64,000 nt of DNA from Sphingomonas sp. CFBP 13720 (GTDB lineage: Bacteria > Pseudomonadota > Alphaproteobacteria > Sphingomonadales > Sphingomonadaceae), in the NCBI RefSeq assembly GCF_014842075.1, contig NZ_JACYVA010000001.1, forward strand, positions 952,278 to 1,016,277, given 5' to 3'. Every line of letters begins with the position of its first letter. The first letter of the stretch is position 1. The translations under genes were made by a program, and so were the position numbers. Under the pieces are notes generated by a model. It saw only the letters and a list, made by a program, of their open reading frames with translations, searched no databases and was not told the origin of the DNA. Of this stretch, positions 1 through 9,080 are shown piece after piece.

Positions 1-137
1 CGGTGTTCGGTCTGGTGCTGATGGCACGCGCCACCGCGACGCCGATGCGCGTTCTGGGCGCGGCGATCATCCTGTCCGCTCTCTATGTCATGGCGGTCGT
101 GCCACGATCGCTGGCGCATCGCTGGCGCAGTCGATGA
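1..137 (+). CDS. Membrane protein, C-terminal fragment
   Basis: This is the 3' end of a gene that begins before the window. The readable frame (codons from base 3) gives about 44 residues, mostly one or two hydrophobic stretches, and ends in a basic tail LAHRWRSR. That is typical of the last membrane helix and cytoplasmic end of an inner-membrane protein. Its stop overlaps the start of the next gene by an ATGA at 134-137, so the two are probably translated from one message. I do not recognise the family from this fragment. Confidence 0.6.
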   Translation, partial: VFGLVLMARATATPMRVLGAAIILSALYVMAVVPRSLAHRWRSR

Positions 138-811
138 AGCGTTTTTGGACCGATGTCGCGGTGACGGCGGACGGCGGCATCGCGCTGGACGGTCGCCCGG
201 TGCGGACGCCAGGACGCCTGCCGCTGGTCGTTCCGTTCGCGCCGCTGGCCGACGCGATCGCCGACGAATGGCGCGCGGTCGGCGATACGATCGACCCGCG
301 GACGATGCCGCTCACCGGCCTCGCCAATGCCGCGATCGAACGGGTCGCCGCCGATCCCGCCGCTTTCGCCGCCGGACTGGCGGTCTATGGCGGCAGCGAT
401 CTGCTCTGCTACCGCGCCGACAGCGACCCGCTGGCAGCGTTGCAGGCGACCCGCTGGGACCCCGTTCTCGACTGGGCACGCACGCGCTACGATACCGACT
501 TCGTCCTGACCTCCGGGGTCATGCCGGTCGAACAGCCGCCGCGTACGCTCGCCCGGCTGCGCGAGGCAGTGATGGCGCTATCGCCTTGGGATTTCGCCCC
601 ATTGTCGCCGATCGTCGGTATTACCGGATCACTGATCCTCGGTCTGGCACTGGTCGAACGCGCGATCGATGCCGACACGGCGTGGACGGCGGCGCATGTC
701 GACGAGGACTGGCAGATCGAACAATGGGGCGAGGACGAACTGGCGATCGAGACGCGCCAGGCACGCGAGGCAGACTATCGCGCCGCCATCCGCTTCCTGA
801 CCCTTCGATAG
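134..811 (+). CDS. ATP12-family F1-ATPase assembly chaperone
   Basis: This 225-residue protein matches the ATP12 family. It opens with KRFWTDVAV, has the characteristic GIALDGRPVRTPGR near residues 14-27, then ADAIADEWRAVGDTIDPRTMPLT, and later the conserved GSLILGLAL. ATP12 proteins hold the F1 alpha subunit before it joins the ATP synthase ring. Alphaproteobacteria keep a stand-alone copy. The start overlaps the preceding stop by four bases. The gene lies close to an ATPase zeta inhibitor (1901-2224), although on the other strand. Family assignment is firm; the chaperone role is known from the family, not shown here. Confidence 0.9.
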   Translation: MKRFWTDVAVTADGGIALDGRPVRTPGRLPLVVPFAPLADAIADEWRAVGDTIDPRTMPLTGLANAAIERVAADPAAFAAGLAVYGGSDLLCYRADSDPLAALQATRWDPVLDWARTRYDTDFVLTSGVMPVEQPPRTLARLREAVMALSPWDFAPLSPIVGITGSLILGLALVERAIDADTAWTAAHVDEDWQIEQWGEDELAIETRQAREADYRAAIRFLTLR

Positions 812-828
812 AACCGTTAGCCTAAGAC

Positions 829-950
829 AAGCGTGATGCTGTAAGGCTTGACCGCTTATCCTGAGTGCCATCGAGCTTGTCGAAATGGCGTATCGAAGGA
901 CCGCCACGACGCTTCGATACTCACCGGATGACTCATGCGCCGTATGGGTC
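829..950 (+). repeat. Diverged intergenic element, copy A
   Basis: Bases 829-905 align without large gaps to 59446-59520. Shared blocks include TGTAAGG, TGCCATCG and GCTTGTCGAAATGGCG, and similarity continues more weakly for some 40 bases. A further 20-base block with one mismatch (CCTGAACGCATCATGCCATC here, at about 1027-1046) recurs at about 59547-59566. Both copies are intergenic and neither encodes a protein. It looks like a small dispersed, non-autonomous repeat; mobility is not shown. Confidence 0.55.
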
Positions 951-1183
951 AGGATCGTACGCGGGACGACGCGACTCGATCATCCTTCTGCTTCGCTCAG
1001 TCGCTGCCCAGCGCAAACGGCGATTCCTGAACGCATCATGCCATCAACCTGTCGGAAAAACTTACACTGCGCGGACGGCGCCGATACCGTTAACCATCGT
1101 CCGGCAGCGAAACCGCCGATCCGGCACATTGGCACATGCCCTGCATCCTGTTACCACGTACTCCGATGCGTTCGCGCTTCAAC

Positions 1184-1211
1184 GGGCGGACCGGTTTCGA
1201 TCGGTCCGCCC
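1184..1211. other. Perfect 10-base-pair hairpin
   Basis: The arms GGGCGGACCG (1184-1193) and CGGTCCGCCC (1202-1211) pair perfectly around an eight-base loop. No T-run follows on either strand, so it is not a textbook terminator. It sits just beyond the likely grx terminator and could be a backup transcript end or part of the repeat-rich spacer. Confidence 0.45.
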
Positions 1212-1240
1212 ACCCGGCGTTTCCACCGCCGCCACCATGC

Positions 1241-1274
1241 AAAAGCCCGACGGCGCTGTCGCACCGCCGGGCTT
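1241..1274 (-). terminator. Rho-independent terminator of the zeta-bolA-grx operon
   Basis: On the minus strand a stem of AAGCCCGGCGG-type sequence pairs with CCGTCGGGCTT and ends in TTTT at 1241-1244. It lies 25 bases beyond the grx stop. Stem, position and T-run fit an intrinsic terminator. Confidence 0.7.
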
Positions 1275-1298
1275 CCGGTTCGTCAGAATAGTGAACGA

Positions 1299-1622
1299 TC
1301 AGGCGGCTGCGGGCTTGCCCAGCAACTCGGCCAACTCGCCGCTCTCGTACATTTCCATCATGATGTCCGATCCGCCGACGAACTCGCCGCCGACATAGAG
1401 CTGCGGAATGGTCGGCCAGTCCGAATAGGCCTTGATGCCCTGTCGGATGCCTTGATCCTGCAACACGTCGACGCTTTCGAATTCGGTGTTCAGGTGGTTC
1501 AGGATCGCCACCGCCCGGCTGGAAAAGCCGCACTGCGGGAACAGCGGGCTGCCCTTCATGAACAGCACCACCGCATTGTTCTTCACCACCGCGTCGATGC
1601 GGGCATTGCTATCGTCGGTCAT
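1299..1622 (-). CDS. grxD: Monothiol glutaredoxin, Grx4 type
   Basis: The 107-residue product carries the CGFS active-site motif ([12 protein letters not shown]), the WPTIPQLYV cis-proline segment and GGSDIMMEM, which together define Grx4/Grx5 monothiol glutaredoxins. These carry a [2Fe-2S] cluster with glutathione and act in Fe-S transfer and iron sensing. I start at 1622 because AAGAGG lies eight bases upstream and homologues start with MTDD. An upstream ATG at 1655 overlaps the bolA stop by ATGA and would add 11 residues. The neighbour bolA encodes its known partner. Confidence 0.92.
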   Translation of the reverse strand: MTDDSNARIDAVVKNNAVVLFMKGSPLFPQCGFSSRAVAILNHLNTEFESVDVLQDQGIRQGIKAYSDWPTIPQLYVGGEFVGGSDIMMEMYESGELAELLGKPAAA

Positions 1623-1651
1623 CATATCGTCCTCTTGCCCGGCCATGCCGG

Positions 1652-1897
1652 TCATCCGTTTCCCGCCACCGGCACTCCGGTGGTCAGTTGCAGTGCGTGG
1701 AGCACGCCACCCATCCGGTCGCCCAACGCGGCATAGACCGCGCGTTGCTGCGCGATGCGCGGCTTGCCCCGAAAACTTTCCGACACGACCCGTGCCGCAT
1801 AATGGTCCCCGTCCCCGGCCAGGTCGGTGATCTCGACCGTCGCATCGGGAATGGCGGCGACGATCAACGCTTCGATTTCGGTTGCGGCCATCGGCAT
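1652..1897 (-). CDS. BolA-family protein
   Basis: The 81-residue product has the BolA fold signature: an N-terminal helix ([16 protein letters not shown]), then [31 protein letters not shown], including the invariant histidine segment. BolA proteins form [2Fe-2S]-bridged pairs with monothiol glutaredoxins, and the grx gene follows immediately. The gene begins four bases after the stop of the ATPase zeta gene, so zeta, bolA and grx form one operon. A second ATG two codons in (1891) is also possible. Without further evidence I do not separate BolA1 from IbaG-type members. Confidence 0.9.
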   Translation of the reverse strand: MPMAATEIEALIVAAIPDATVEITDLAGDGDHYAARVVSESFRGKPRIAQQRAVYAALGDRMGGVLHALQLTTGVPVAGNG

Positions 1898-1900
1898 GGG

Positions 1901-2224
1901 TTACATGCTTTCCAGCAACTGACGACGTGCCTCGACCCCGGCATCCTTCATCGCGACGCGAACCTCCGCTTCGTCGAACGTCACGTTGGCGGCCGTCAGG
2001 TCGGACACCAGCTTGCGGATCACGTCCTCGTCGCCATGCTCCTCGAACTCGGCCTGCACGACGGCGGTGGCATAGGAGTCGGTTTCCGCCGGGGTCAGGC
2101 GCATGCGCTCCGCCGCCCAGTGGCCCAGCAACTTGTTGCGGCGCGCCACGATGCGGAACGCCATTTCCCCATCGAGCGCGAATTTCGCCTCGAATGCTCG
2201 CTCCCGGTCGTCGAACGTCGTCAT
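1901..2224 (-). CDS. ATPase inhibitor subunit zeta (DUF1476)
   Basis: The 107-residue product matches the alphaproteobacterial zeta family, formerly DUF1476. It starts [16 protein letters not shown] and continues with [15 protein letters not shown] and a C-terminal helical half. In Paracoccus the N-terminal segment of zeta inserts into the F1 sector and blocks ATP hydrolysis. I start at 2224, where AGGAAGGGGA provides a strong ribosome site. Upstream in-frame methionines have none. It heads the zeta-bolA-grx operon. Confidence 0.88.
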   Translation of the reverse strand: MTTFDDRERAFEAKFALDGEMAFRIVARRNKLLGHWAAERMRLTPAETDSYATAVVQAEFEEHGDEDVIRKLVSDLTAANVTFDEAEVRVAMKDAGVEARRQLLESM

Positions 2225-2288
2225 AGAGTCCCCTTCCTGCTCATCGGCAGAGATAGGCACCCCCGCCTGCCCCTGCAACGGTGCCGCG

Positions 2289-2882
2289 TCAGCCGCGCGC
2301 CGCGTTCAGCCACGGCCGTGCCGCCGCCACGCCCGATTCATACGTCCCGATCGCGGCGTCCTGCGCCAGCGTCATGCCGATTTCGTCCAGCCCTTCCATC
2401 AGGCACCGGCGGCGGAACGGGTCCAGTTCGAACGCGAACCGGTCCTGAAACGGCGTGGTGACCGTCATCGTTTCCAGATCGATCGTCACCGGATGATCGC
2501 GCGCCACCTCGACCAGCCGGTCGACCGCCGCCTGCGGCAGCACGACGGTGACGATGCCGTTCTTGATCGCGTTGCCCGAAAAGATGTCGGAGAAACTCGG
2601 CGCGATCACCGCCTTCACGCCCATGTCGCCCAGCGCCCATGCGGCATGTTCGCGGCTCGACCCGCATCCGAAATTCTCGCCTGCGATCAGCACCGGGCTG
2701 CCGGCATAGCGCGGATCGTCGAAGATATTGCCGGGTTCCGCGCGCACGCTTTCGAACGCGCCCTTGCCCAGCCCTTCGCGCGTCGTGGTCTTCAGCCAGT
2801 GCGCCGGGATGATGATATCGGTATCGATATTCTTGGCGCCCCAAGGATAGGCGCGTCCTTCGACATGGACGACGGGTTCCAT
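2289..2882 (-). CDS. leuD: 3-isopropylmalate dehydratase small subunit
   Basis: The 197-residue protein is LeuD. It has [13 protein letters not shown] near the N terminus, [24 protein letters not shown] in the middle and [14 protein letters not shown] after it, the swivel-domain signatures. With LeuC it isomerises 2-isopropylmalate to 3-isopropylmalate in leucine synthesis. Its ATG overlaps the stop of the lactonase gene by ATGA. It is unusual only in being separated from leuC by two other genes. Confidence 0.96.
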   Translation of the reverse strand: MEPVVHVEGRAYPWGAKNIDTDIIIPAHWLKTTTREGLGKGAFESVRAEPGNIFDDPRYAGSPVLIAGENFGCGSSREHAAWALGDMGVKAVIAPSFSDIFSGNAIKNGIVTVVLPQAAVDRLVEVARDHPVTIDLETMTVTTPFQDRFAFELDPFRRRCLMEGLDEIGMTLAQDAAIGTYESGVAAARPWLNAARG

Positions 2883-3727
2883 CAGCGCGCCGATGCCGGG
2901 AATGCCGGCAGCTTCGCGACGTCGGCGGCCTCGTGTTGCAGGATCACGGTCGCCTTCGCATTGCCCGCCAACGCCTTGAACCGCGCGAGCGACGCCAGCG
3001 ACTGCGCACGATCGACGTTGAACGGGGGCACGCCGTTGCTGTCGTAATTCTCGCGGAAATGCGCGGTGTCACCCGACAGCAGCACCGGCCCACGACCTTT
3101 CAGCCGCACCAGCAACGCATGGTGTCCCGGCGTATGGCCGGGCATGGTCAGCATCGTCACGCTGCCGTCGCCGAACACGTCCTTGTCGCCTTCGACCGGC
3201 TCGCTCTTCCCCGCGCCGCCGAACCATGGCCGCAACGGTTCGGTGCTGGTGCCCGGTTTACCGGCCTTCAGCGCGTCGAAATCCCCCTTGCCGATCAGCA
3301 GCGTAGCGCCCGGAAAGCCTGTTGCCTGTCCGGTGTGGTCGAAATGATAATGGCTGATGCCGATGCGCCCGATCTTTTCGGGGGCAACGCCGATCTGCGC
3401 CAACTGCCGCTTGATCGTCGTGGTCAGCACCGGCGACATCGCATCGGTCTTGCTGACCGGCGCGCCAATCGTCGCTTCGGGCAGTCCGGCATCCCACAGC
3501 ATGTAATCGCCGCCGTGCCGGATCAGATAGCAGCTCGCGACCAGCCGCTTCGTCCGCCCGGTATAGGCCAGCGTGTCGGAAAAGGCGTTGAGATCGTTGA
3601 CCTGCACCCCGCCGCAATCCAGCCGCCACAGCTCGACATCCGCCGGGCCGGGGGCCGGGGCGGTCTGCGCCGCGACGGGCGCCGCCAGCGCCAGCGCGGC
3701 GATGGCGGCAATCCGCAACGACATCAT
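2882..3727 (-). CDS. Secreted N-acyl-homoserine-lactonase-like metallo-beta-lactamase-fold hydrolase
   Basis: The 281-residue protein starts with a signal peptide (hydrophobic run to about residue 20, AAPVAAQ cleavage region). The metal motif HYHFDH is at 126-131. A second histidine lies in PGHTPGHH (198), the bridging aspartate in SGDTAHF (220) and a last histidine at 265. That pattern fits the lactonase branch of the metallo-beta-lactamase fold, whose members hydrolyse acyl-homoserine lactones. Substrate is not proven. It is translationally chained to a 38-residue peptide upstream and to leuD downstream, inside the leucine operon. Confidence 0.85.
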   Translation of the reverse strand: MMSLRIAAIAALALAAPVAAQTAPAPGPADVELWRLDCGGVQVNDLNAFSDTLAYTGRTKRLVASCYLIRHGGDYMLWDAGLPEATIGAPVSKTDAMSPVLTTTIKRQLAQIGVAPEKIGRIGISHYHFDHTGQATGFPGATLLIGKGDFDALKAGKPGTSTEPLRPWFGGAGKSEPVEGDKDVFGDGSVTMLTMPGHTPGHHALLVRLKGRGPVLLSGDTAHFRENYDSNGVPPFNVDRAQSLASLARFKALAGNAKATVILQHEAADVAKLPAFPASAR

Positions 3728-3840
3728 GCGGCCCGGTCCATCGTCGCGCGTGGCTTCAACGGCTTGACGCTCGACGCATAGGCCGCCGCCACGCCGCTCA
3801 GCACCGCACCGGCGATCAGCATCATCAATACCCGTTTCAT
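3724..3840 (-). CDS. 38-residue single-span membrane peptide between leuC and the lactonase
   Basis: A short frame of 38 residues reads [20 protein letters not shown], followed by a basic polar tail rich in K, P and R. Its ATG overlaps the leuC stop by ATGA (3840-3837) and its TGA overlaps the lactonase ATG by ATGA (3727-3724). That double coupling is strong evidence that it is translated. The hydrophobic run is either one membrane helix or an uncleaved signal anchor. I recognise no family. It could be a true membrane peptide or mainly a device that passes ribosomes on to the lactonase. Confidence 0.65.
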   Translation of the reverse strand: MKRVLMMLIAGAVLSGVAAAYASSVKPLKPRATMDRAA

Positions 3841-5282
3841 CGGTCCTGCTCCGTCACCAGTTCGCGCACATCGGCCAGCCGCCCCGTCACCGCCGCCGCC
3901 GCCGCCATGGCAGGCGACAGCAGGTGGGTACGCGCACCCGGTCCCTGCCGCCCTACGAAATTGCGGTTGCTGGTGGAAGCACAGCGTTCGCCCGGCGGCA
4001 CCTTGTCCGGGTTCATGGCGAGGCACATCGAACAGCCCGGTTCGCGCCATTCGAACCCGGCTTCGGTGAAGATGCGGTCCAGCCCTTCGGACTCGGCCTG
4101 CAATTTGACCAGCCCCGATCCGGGCACGACCAGCGCCTGCTTGACCCCGCCCGCGATCCGGCGGCCCTTCACCACGGCGGCGGCGGCGCGCAGATCCTCG
4201 ATCCGGCTGTTGGTGCAGCTGCCGATGAAGATATAGCTCACGGGCACGTCCTGCATCCGCGTGCCGGGGGTCAACCCCATGTAATCGAGCGACTTCTGTG
4301 CCGCGACCCGCTTCGACGGATCGGCGAAGCTGTCGGGCGACGGCACCACGCCGGTGATCGACACCACGTCTTCCGGGCTGGTGCCCCATGTCAGCGACGG
4401 CGCGATATCGGTCGCGTCCAGCTTCACCACCCGGTCGTACGTCGCCTGCGCATCGGTCGGCAGCGTCCGCCAATAGTCGACCGCCCGCGCCCAGTCGTCG
4501 CCCGACGGCGCCATCGGCCGCCCTTTCAGATAGGCGAAGGTCGTGTCGTCGGGCGCGATCAGCCCGGCGCGTGCGCCGCCCTCGATCGACATGTTGCTGA
4601 CCGTCAGGCGTCCTTCGACCGACAGGCCGCGAATCACCTCGCCGGTATATTCGACGACATATCCGGTGCCGCCCGCCGCGCCGATGCGACCGATGATCGC
4701 CAGCACCACGTCCTTGGCCGACACGCCATAGCCAAGCGTTCCGTCGACGCGGATCTCCATCGTCTTCGACTGTTGCAGCAGCAGCGTCTGCGTCGCCAGC
4801 ACATGCTCGACCTCGCTGGTGCCGATTCCGAACGCCAGCGCGCCCAGGGCACCATGGGCGCTGGTATGGCTGTCGCCGCACACCAGCGTCGTCCCCGGCA
4901 GCGTAAAGCCCTGCTCCGGCCCCACGACATGGACGATGCCCTGCTGCGCCGCCGTCGCATCGATATAGCGGATGCCGAAGTCCGGTGCGTTCTTTTCCAG
5001 CGCGGCCAGCTGTTGCGCGCTGGCCGGATCGGCGATCGGCAACCGGTTGCCCGCCGCGTCGCGCCGCGCCGTGGTGGGCAGATTATGGTCAGGCACCGCC
5101 AGCGTCAGATCGGGGCGACGCACCCCGCGCCCGGCGGCACGCAGCCCGGCGAAAGCCTGCGGACTGGTGACTTCGTGAACCAGATGGCGGTCGATATAGA
5201 TCAGGCAGGTGCCGTCGTCGCGACGTTCGACGACATGGTCGGCCCAGATTTTCTCGTATAACGTTTGCGGGCGGGTGGTCAT
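3837..5282 (-). CDS. leuC: 3-isopropylmalate dehydratase large subunit
   Basis: The 481-residue protein is LeuC. It opens with [12 protein letters not shown], carries [28 protein letters not shown], and has the three [4Fe-4S] cysteines in [13 protein letters not shown] and [13 protein letters not shown]. Length and motifs are normal for the family. It is the first gene of a four-gene chain (leuC, micropeptide, lactonase, leuD). The TGA at 3837-3839 overlaps the next ATG. Confidence 0.96.
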   Translation of the reverse strand: MTTRPQTLYEKIWADHVVERRDDGTCLIYIDRHLVHEVTSPQAFAGLRAAGRGVRRPDLTLAVPDHNLPTTARRDAAGNRLPIADPASAQQLAALEKNAPDFGIRYIDATAAQQGIVHVVGPEQGFTLPGTTLVCGDSHTSAHGALGALAFGIGTSEVEHVLATQTLLLQQSKTMEIRVDGTLGYGVSAKDVVLAIIGRIGAAGGTGYVVEYTGEVIRGLSVEGRLTVSNMSIEGGARAGLIAPDDTTFAYLKGRPMAPSGDDWARAVDYWRTLPTDAQATYDRVVKLDATDIAPSLTWGTSPEDVVSITGVVPSPDSFADPSKRVAAQKSLDYMGLTPGTRMQDVPVSYIFIGSCTNSRIEDLRAAAAVVKGRRIAGGVKQALVVPGSGLVKLQAESEGLDRIFTEAGFEWREPGCSMCLAMNPDKVPPGERCASTSNRNFVGRQGPGARTHLLSPAMAAAAAVTGRLADVRELVTEQDR

Positions 5283-5356
5283 CGTCGCGATCTAGCCCTT
5301 TCTTGCGCGAAGACAAGCCGCCGAGACACGATCGGTCGCGGCGGACGGGCAGCCGA

Positions 5357-6586
5357 TCAGCGTTGCGCGCCCTCTTTTGCGCCCGCGACGATCGCGTCGA
5401 TCACGCCGGAATGGGCGCGGGTCGCGGTCGCGCGATCGAACAGCCCCGACCCGTGATTGGCGGTGACGCCGTTGTCCCAATACATCGGGACCATGCCATG
5501 TTTCACTGCCGATGCCGTAATATAGCGGTCCCATCGCGTGCGATACGTCCCGGCCGGGTCGTATTCGGTCTTCGCGATCGCCGAATATTCGCCCAGCAGC
5601 ACCGGCACGCCCTTGTCGACGAACGCGACCTTCATCTTCTGGAACTGCGCGTCGGTATAGGCTTCGTTGGCCCATGCCTGTGTCCGCGCCGGATCGGTCG
5701 CGGTAGCGCCCCATTGCCAGATGTCGCTCTTTTCATTCAGCGCGAAGTCGTAGGGGTCGTAATAATGGACCTCCATCATCATCCGGCCCGTCGCCGGATC
5801 GCGCGGCATGGTCGCGTTGCACGACACGGCATGGTCGATATTCGTGTTGTACGCCTGCACCACGAGGAACCGGGTGGCGTTGCGGCCCCCGGTCGCACGG
5901 ACGGTATCGACGAATTTCTGGTTGAACCCGTTCTGGACCGCGCAGTTTTCCGGTGTCGGCGCGCTATAGACGTCGGTCACCATCACTTCGTTGGTGCCCG
6001 CGAACAGCAGCGTGTCGTCCTGATCGCGGAACGTCGTCGCGATCTGCGTCCAGAATTTGGCCAGCCGCGCATTGGCCATCGCCTGCGCGGCATAGGTCGG
6101 CTGTTGCCAGCCGCCGTCCCAATGCACGTTGATGACGACTTTCAGCCCGGCATTGCGGGCATAGCCGACGACTTCGACGACCCGCGCCATCCATGCCGCA
6201 CCGATCGTGTCGTCGGCGGCGGCATATTGATTCCATGCGATCGGAATCCGCACGCTCCTGAATCCGGCGGCGGCCACCGCGGTCAGCATCGCCTGCGTCA
6301 CCCGCGCATTGCCCCATGCCGTCTCCTGCGACGTCGCGGTCGGTTTGGCGGCGCTGCCGATCGCTTCCAGCGAATTGCCCAGATTCCATCCCGGCGCTAT
6401 CGTCACGGCAAAGGTCATGGCGGTATCGGCGGCGGGCGATGCGGTGGCGGTCGGCGTCGGCGTGGGTGTCGGAACCGGCGTCGGTGCCGGACCGGCGACC
6501 GCCCCGCTGCCGCCCGCCCCGCACCCGGTCAGTGCGACCGCCATCACCGCGCGCCACGAACCCGACACCGCTGTCATCTTCCGCAT
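5357..6586 (-). CDS. GH5-family endoglucanase-like lipoprotein
   Basis: The 409-residue product has a lipoprotein signal with cysteine 22 in the lipobox ALTGCG. A Pro/Thr linker follows (about 34-52), then a glycoside hydrolase family 5 barrel. GWNLGNSLEA starts the barrel at 66. The acid/base glutamate is E200 in FAGTNEVM and the nucleophile is E333 in LLGEYSA. GH5 enzymes mostly cut beta-1,4-glucans or mannans; the exact substrate cannot be read here. I start at 6586, where GGGAGAG precedes ATG. Longer frames upstream run into unrelated sequence. Likely anchored at the cell surface or in the periplasm. Confidence 0.87.
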   Translation of the reverse strand: MRKMTAVSGSWRAVMAVALTGCGAGGSGAVAGPAPTPVPTPTPTPTATASPAADTAMTFAVTIAPGWNLGNSLEAIGSAAKPTATSQETAWGNARVTQAMLTAVAAAGFRSVRIPIAWNQYAAADDTIGAAWMARVVEVVGYARNAGLKVVINVHWDGGWQQPTYAAQAMANARLAKFWTQIATTFRDQDDTLLFAGTNEVMVTDVYSAPTPENCAVQNGFNQKFVDTVRATGGRNATRFLVVQAYNTNIDHAVSCNATMPRDPATGRMMMEVHYYDPYDFALNEKSDIWQWGATATDPARTQAWANEAYTDAQFQKMKVAFVDKGVPVLLGEYSAIAKTEYDPAGTYRTRWDRYITASAVKHGMVPMYWDNGVTANHGSGLFDRATATRAHSGVIDAIVAGAKEGAQR

Positions 6587-6705
6587 GTCACTCTCCCACG
6601 GGATGCCGGGTCGATGCCCGCATCCGTCTGTCTCGCGCCGCTCGATGCAGGAGGACGCGGTACGGCGCAATGCCCGTCGCCGGACACCGCACCGCCAGCG
6701 CCGGG

Positions 6706-7347
6706 TCAGCCCGCCGTTTCGTACCGCGCCGTCGTCTTCGCCGCGACTTCCGCCGCGTCGACGCCGGGTGCACATTCGATCAGCCGGAATGCACTGTCGT
6801 GGTCGGGACGTGCGAACACCGCCAGATCGGTGACGATCATGTCGACCACGTTCTTGCCGGTGATCGGCAGCGTGCATTCGGGAATGAACTTCGCGTCGCC
6901 GTTCTTGGACACATGCTCCATCACGACGATGATCTTCTTCACCCCCGCGACCAGATCCATCGCCCCGCCCATCCCCTTGATCATCTTGCCGGGGATCATC
7001 CAGTTGGCGATGTCGCCGTTCTCCGCGACCTCCATCGCCCCCAATACGGTCAGGTCGATATGCCCGCCGCGGATCATCGCGAAACTGTCGGCGGACGAGA
7101 AATAGGCCGATTGCGGCAGCTCGCTGATCGTCTGCTTGCCGGCGTTGATCAGGTCGGGATCGACCTGATCGTCATAGGGGAACGGCCCGATGCCCAGCAT
7201 CCCGTTTTCCGACTGCAACGTCACCTCGACGCCCGCCGGAATATGGTTCGCCACCAGCGTGGGTATGCCGATGCCCAGATTGACGTAGAAACCGTCCTTC
7301 AATTCGCGCGCGGCGCGTGCCGCCATCTCGTCGCGGGTCCATGCCAT
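6706..7347 (-). CDS. scoB: 3-oxoacid CoA-transferase subunit B
   Basis: The 213-residue protein is the B subunit of succinyl-CoA:3-ketoacid CoA-transferase. It shows [19 protein letters not shown], the active-site glutamate in [14 protein letters not shown], and [14 protein letters not shown]. With subunit A it moves CoA from succinyl-CoA to acetoacetate. ATG 7347 begins MAWTRDEM, as in homologues. It is separated from scoA by a HAD phosphatase gene ending five bases upstream, which is unusual because scoA and scoB normally adjoin. Confidence 0.95.
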   Translation of the reverse strand: MAWTRDEMAARAARELKDGFYVNLGIGIPTLVANHIPAGVEVTLQSENGMLGIGPFPYDDQVDPDLINAGKQTISELPQSAYFSSADSFAMIRGGHIDLTVLGAMEVAENGDIANWMIPGKMIKGMGGAMDLVAGVKKIIVVMEHVSKNGDAKFIPECTLPITGKNVVDMIVTDLAVFARPDHDSAFRLIECAPGVDAAEVAAKTTARYETAG

Positions 7348-7352
7348 CGCGA

Positions 7353-8270
7353 TTACTCCTTGCGCGCGCCGGGATCGCTCCAGCGCAGGTCGTTGGGAAA
7401 CACCTCGTCGAAGCCACCGGCCAGCGCGGTGCCGTAAACGGGGTTCGGCAATACGAACCAGCCATTGCCCCACATCGTCGCGAACGCATCCGAATCGGCG
7501 GCGGCGCGGCGTTGGGCGGGGGTCAGGCCAGCATTGAACAGGTCGGTAAAGTCGCCCAGCTGATCGCCGACCAGCGCGACGACGCAATGGCGCGATGCGA
7601 TGATCGCACGGCGCGCATCCTTCGCCGATCCGCCCGGCGCATCGCCTTTTAGGAACAGCGTGTCGCCATGCACCGCCGGCCCCAACCCCGCCGCTTCCAG
7701 CGTCCGCTGGGTATACAGCGCGTTGGTGGACGACCGGTTGCTGTTGAACACGATCTTCACGCCCGCCGCGCGCAGTTCGTTCAGCGCCTCGCGGGCGCCG
7801 GGCACCGCCCGGGTGGCGCGTCCGTCCGACTGTTCCCACCGTTCCCAGCGCGCGCTGTCATAGGTCAGGTTGCCGCGCGCGTCGGAATATTCATATCCGG
7901 TGTTCAGCAGCGCGGTTTCGTCCACGTCCAGCACCACCGCCGGCTGTCCCGTGCAGGGCAACTGCCCCGGCGACGCCAGCGTCGCGCCGGGCGTCAGCAC
8001 CGCCTGCAACGGCATCCGCCGCAACGTCGTACGGTCGCGCAGATATTGTTTCGTATAGCGGACCAGCCCGGCATAGGCCTGCCGGCTCGCCGCCGCCGCC
8101 TCGCCCGACCCGTACAGATACTGCATCCCCGTCGGCACGCCGCCGACGGTCGCCGGAGCCGCCGTCGGCGCCTGCGTATTGCCGACCGCCACCACGCAAC
8201 CCGACAGGGCGAAGGCCGCGCCGCCTGCCAGCGCGACGCGGATCAGACCCCGGTTCATGCCCCAATTCAT
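7353..8270 (-). CDS. HAD-superfamily acid phosphatase lipoprotein (class C / e(P4)-like)
   Basis: The 305-residue product has a lipoprotein signal (FALSGC) and a HAD core. Motif I is [13 protein letters not shown], motif II is IVFNSNRSS and the late aspartate motif is LVGDQLGDF. This matches the acid phosphatase family of class B/C enzymes such as e(P4). They are outer-membrane or periplasmic phosphomonoesterases that release nucleosides or other alcohols. Its ATG overlaps the scoA stop by ATGA, and scoB begins five bases after its stop. It is therefore inserted in the sco operon. Natural substrate unknown. Confidence 0.85.
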   Translation of the reverse strand: MNWGMNRGLIRVALAGGAAFALSGCVVAVGNTQAPTAAPATVGGVPTGMQYLYGSGEAAAASRQAYAGLVRYTKQYLRDRTTLRRMPLQAVLTPGATLASPGQLPCTGQPAVVLDVDETALLNTGYEYSDARGNLTYDSARWERWEQSDGRATRAVPGAREALNELRAAGVKIVFNSNRSSTNALYTQRTLEAAGLGPAVHGDTLFLKGDAPGGSAKDARRAIIASRHCVVALVGDQLGDFTDLFNAGLTPAQRRAAADSDAFATMWGNGWFVLPNPVYGTALAGGFDEVFPNDLRWSDPGARKE

Positions 8271-8974
8271 GCTGACGCCCGTTCGCGGACCGTGCGGAAC
8301 TCGATCTTCTTGTCGTACGGGCTGCCGACGATCATCCGTTTCACATAAATGCCGGGCAGATGGACGTGATCGGGGTCGATGCTGCCCACCGGCACCACTT
8401 CCTCGACCTCGGCGACGCAGATGCGGCCCGCCGTCGCCATCGGCTGGTTGAAGTTGCGCGCGGTCTTGCGAAAGATCAGGTTTCCCGCCTCGTCCGCCTT
8501 CCACCCCTTGATGATCGACACGTCGGCGCGGATGCCGCGTTCGAGGATATAGTCCTCGCCGTCGAACGACTTCACTTCCTTGCCATCGGCCACCAGCGTG
8601 CCGACGCCGGTCTTGGTATAGAAGCCGGGGATGCCCGCGCCGCCTGCGCGGCAGCGTTCGGCCAGCGTACCCTGCGGACAGAATTCGACCTCAAGCTCGC
8701 CCGACAGATATTGGCGCTCGAACTCCTTGTTCTCGCCGACATAGCTTGAGATCATCTTCTTCACCTGACGCGACCGCAGCAGCTTGCCCAGCCCCTGCCC
8801 GTCGATCCCGGCATTGTTCGACGCGATGGTCAGCCCGCGCACGCCCGACGCCTCGATCGCGTCGATCAGCCGTTCGGGAATGCCGCACAGTCCGAACCCG
8901 CCGGCACAGATCGTCATATCGTCGTGCAGCAGCCCCTCCAGCGCGGCGGCGGCATCCGGGTACAGCTTCTTCAT
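8267..8974 (-). CDS. scoA: 3-oxoacid CoA-transferase subunit A
   Basis: The 235-residue protein is the A subunit. It has the CoA-binding [13 protein letters not shown], then [33 protein letters not shown] and [11 protein letters not shown], all family signatures. It pairs with scoB to interconvert acetoacetate and acetoacetyl-CoA. GGGAGAG precedes ATG 8974. The gene is the first of scoA, HAD lipoprotein, scoB. Confidence 0.95.
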   Translation of the reverse strand: MKKLYPDAAAALEGLLHDDMTICAGGFGLCGIPERLIDAIEASGVRGLTIASNNAGIDGQGLGKLLRSRQVKKMISSYVGENKEFERQYLSGELEVEFCPQGTLAERCRAGGAGIPGFYTKTGVGTLVADGKEVKSFDGEDYILERGIRADVSIIKGWKADEAGNLIFRKTARNFNQPMATAGRICVAEVEEVVPVGSIDPDHVHLPGIYVKRMIVGSPYDKKIEFRTVRERASA

Positions 8975-8997
8975 CGCATCTCTCCCTGCTCGCACGG

Positions 8998-9027
8998 CGA
9001 TTACGCGGGTCGGCGACCCGTGGTCAA
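8998..9027 (-). promoter_or_regulatory. Candidate sigma-70 promoter of scoA
   Basis: On the minus strand, TTGACC (9027-9022) and TAATCG (9003-8998) are separated by 18 bases and lie 24 bases before the scoA start. The -35 match is good and the -10 moderate. Confidence 0.5.
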
Positions 9028-9080
9028 TCGGCGGTTCGCGCCTCTGGTGTCGTCCGGCGTTGCCGGATAGCGTGGACGCC

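Larger units (their letters stand above)
812..1298. other. 487-base gap between ATP12 and grx: repeat and hairpins
   Basis: I see no convincing gene here; open frames are short and have no recognisable product. The left part holds a diverged copy of an element also present near 59446. The right part holds two GC-rich hairpins (1184-1211 and 1241-1274), the second being the likely terminator of the minus-strand grx gene. Confidence 0.6.

Noticed and set aside
812..1298. A tRNA or structured RNA gene in the first gap
   Set aside because: No T-loop GGTTCRA sequence or cloverleaf was found; only simple hairpins and the repeat remain.
5283..5356. A promoter for leuC in the gap after the GH5 gene
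   Set aside because: TTGTCT has no matching -10 at a proper distance; the true start may lie inside or before the GH5 gene.
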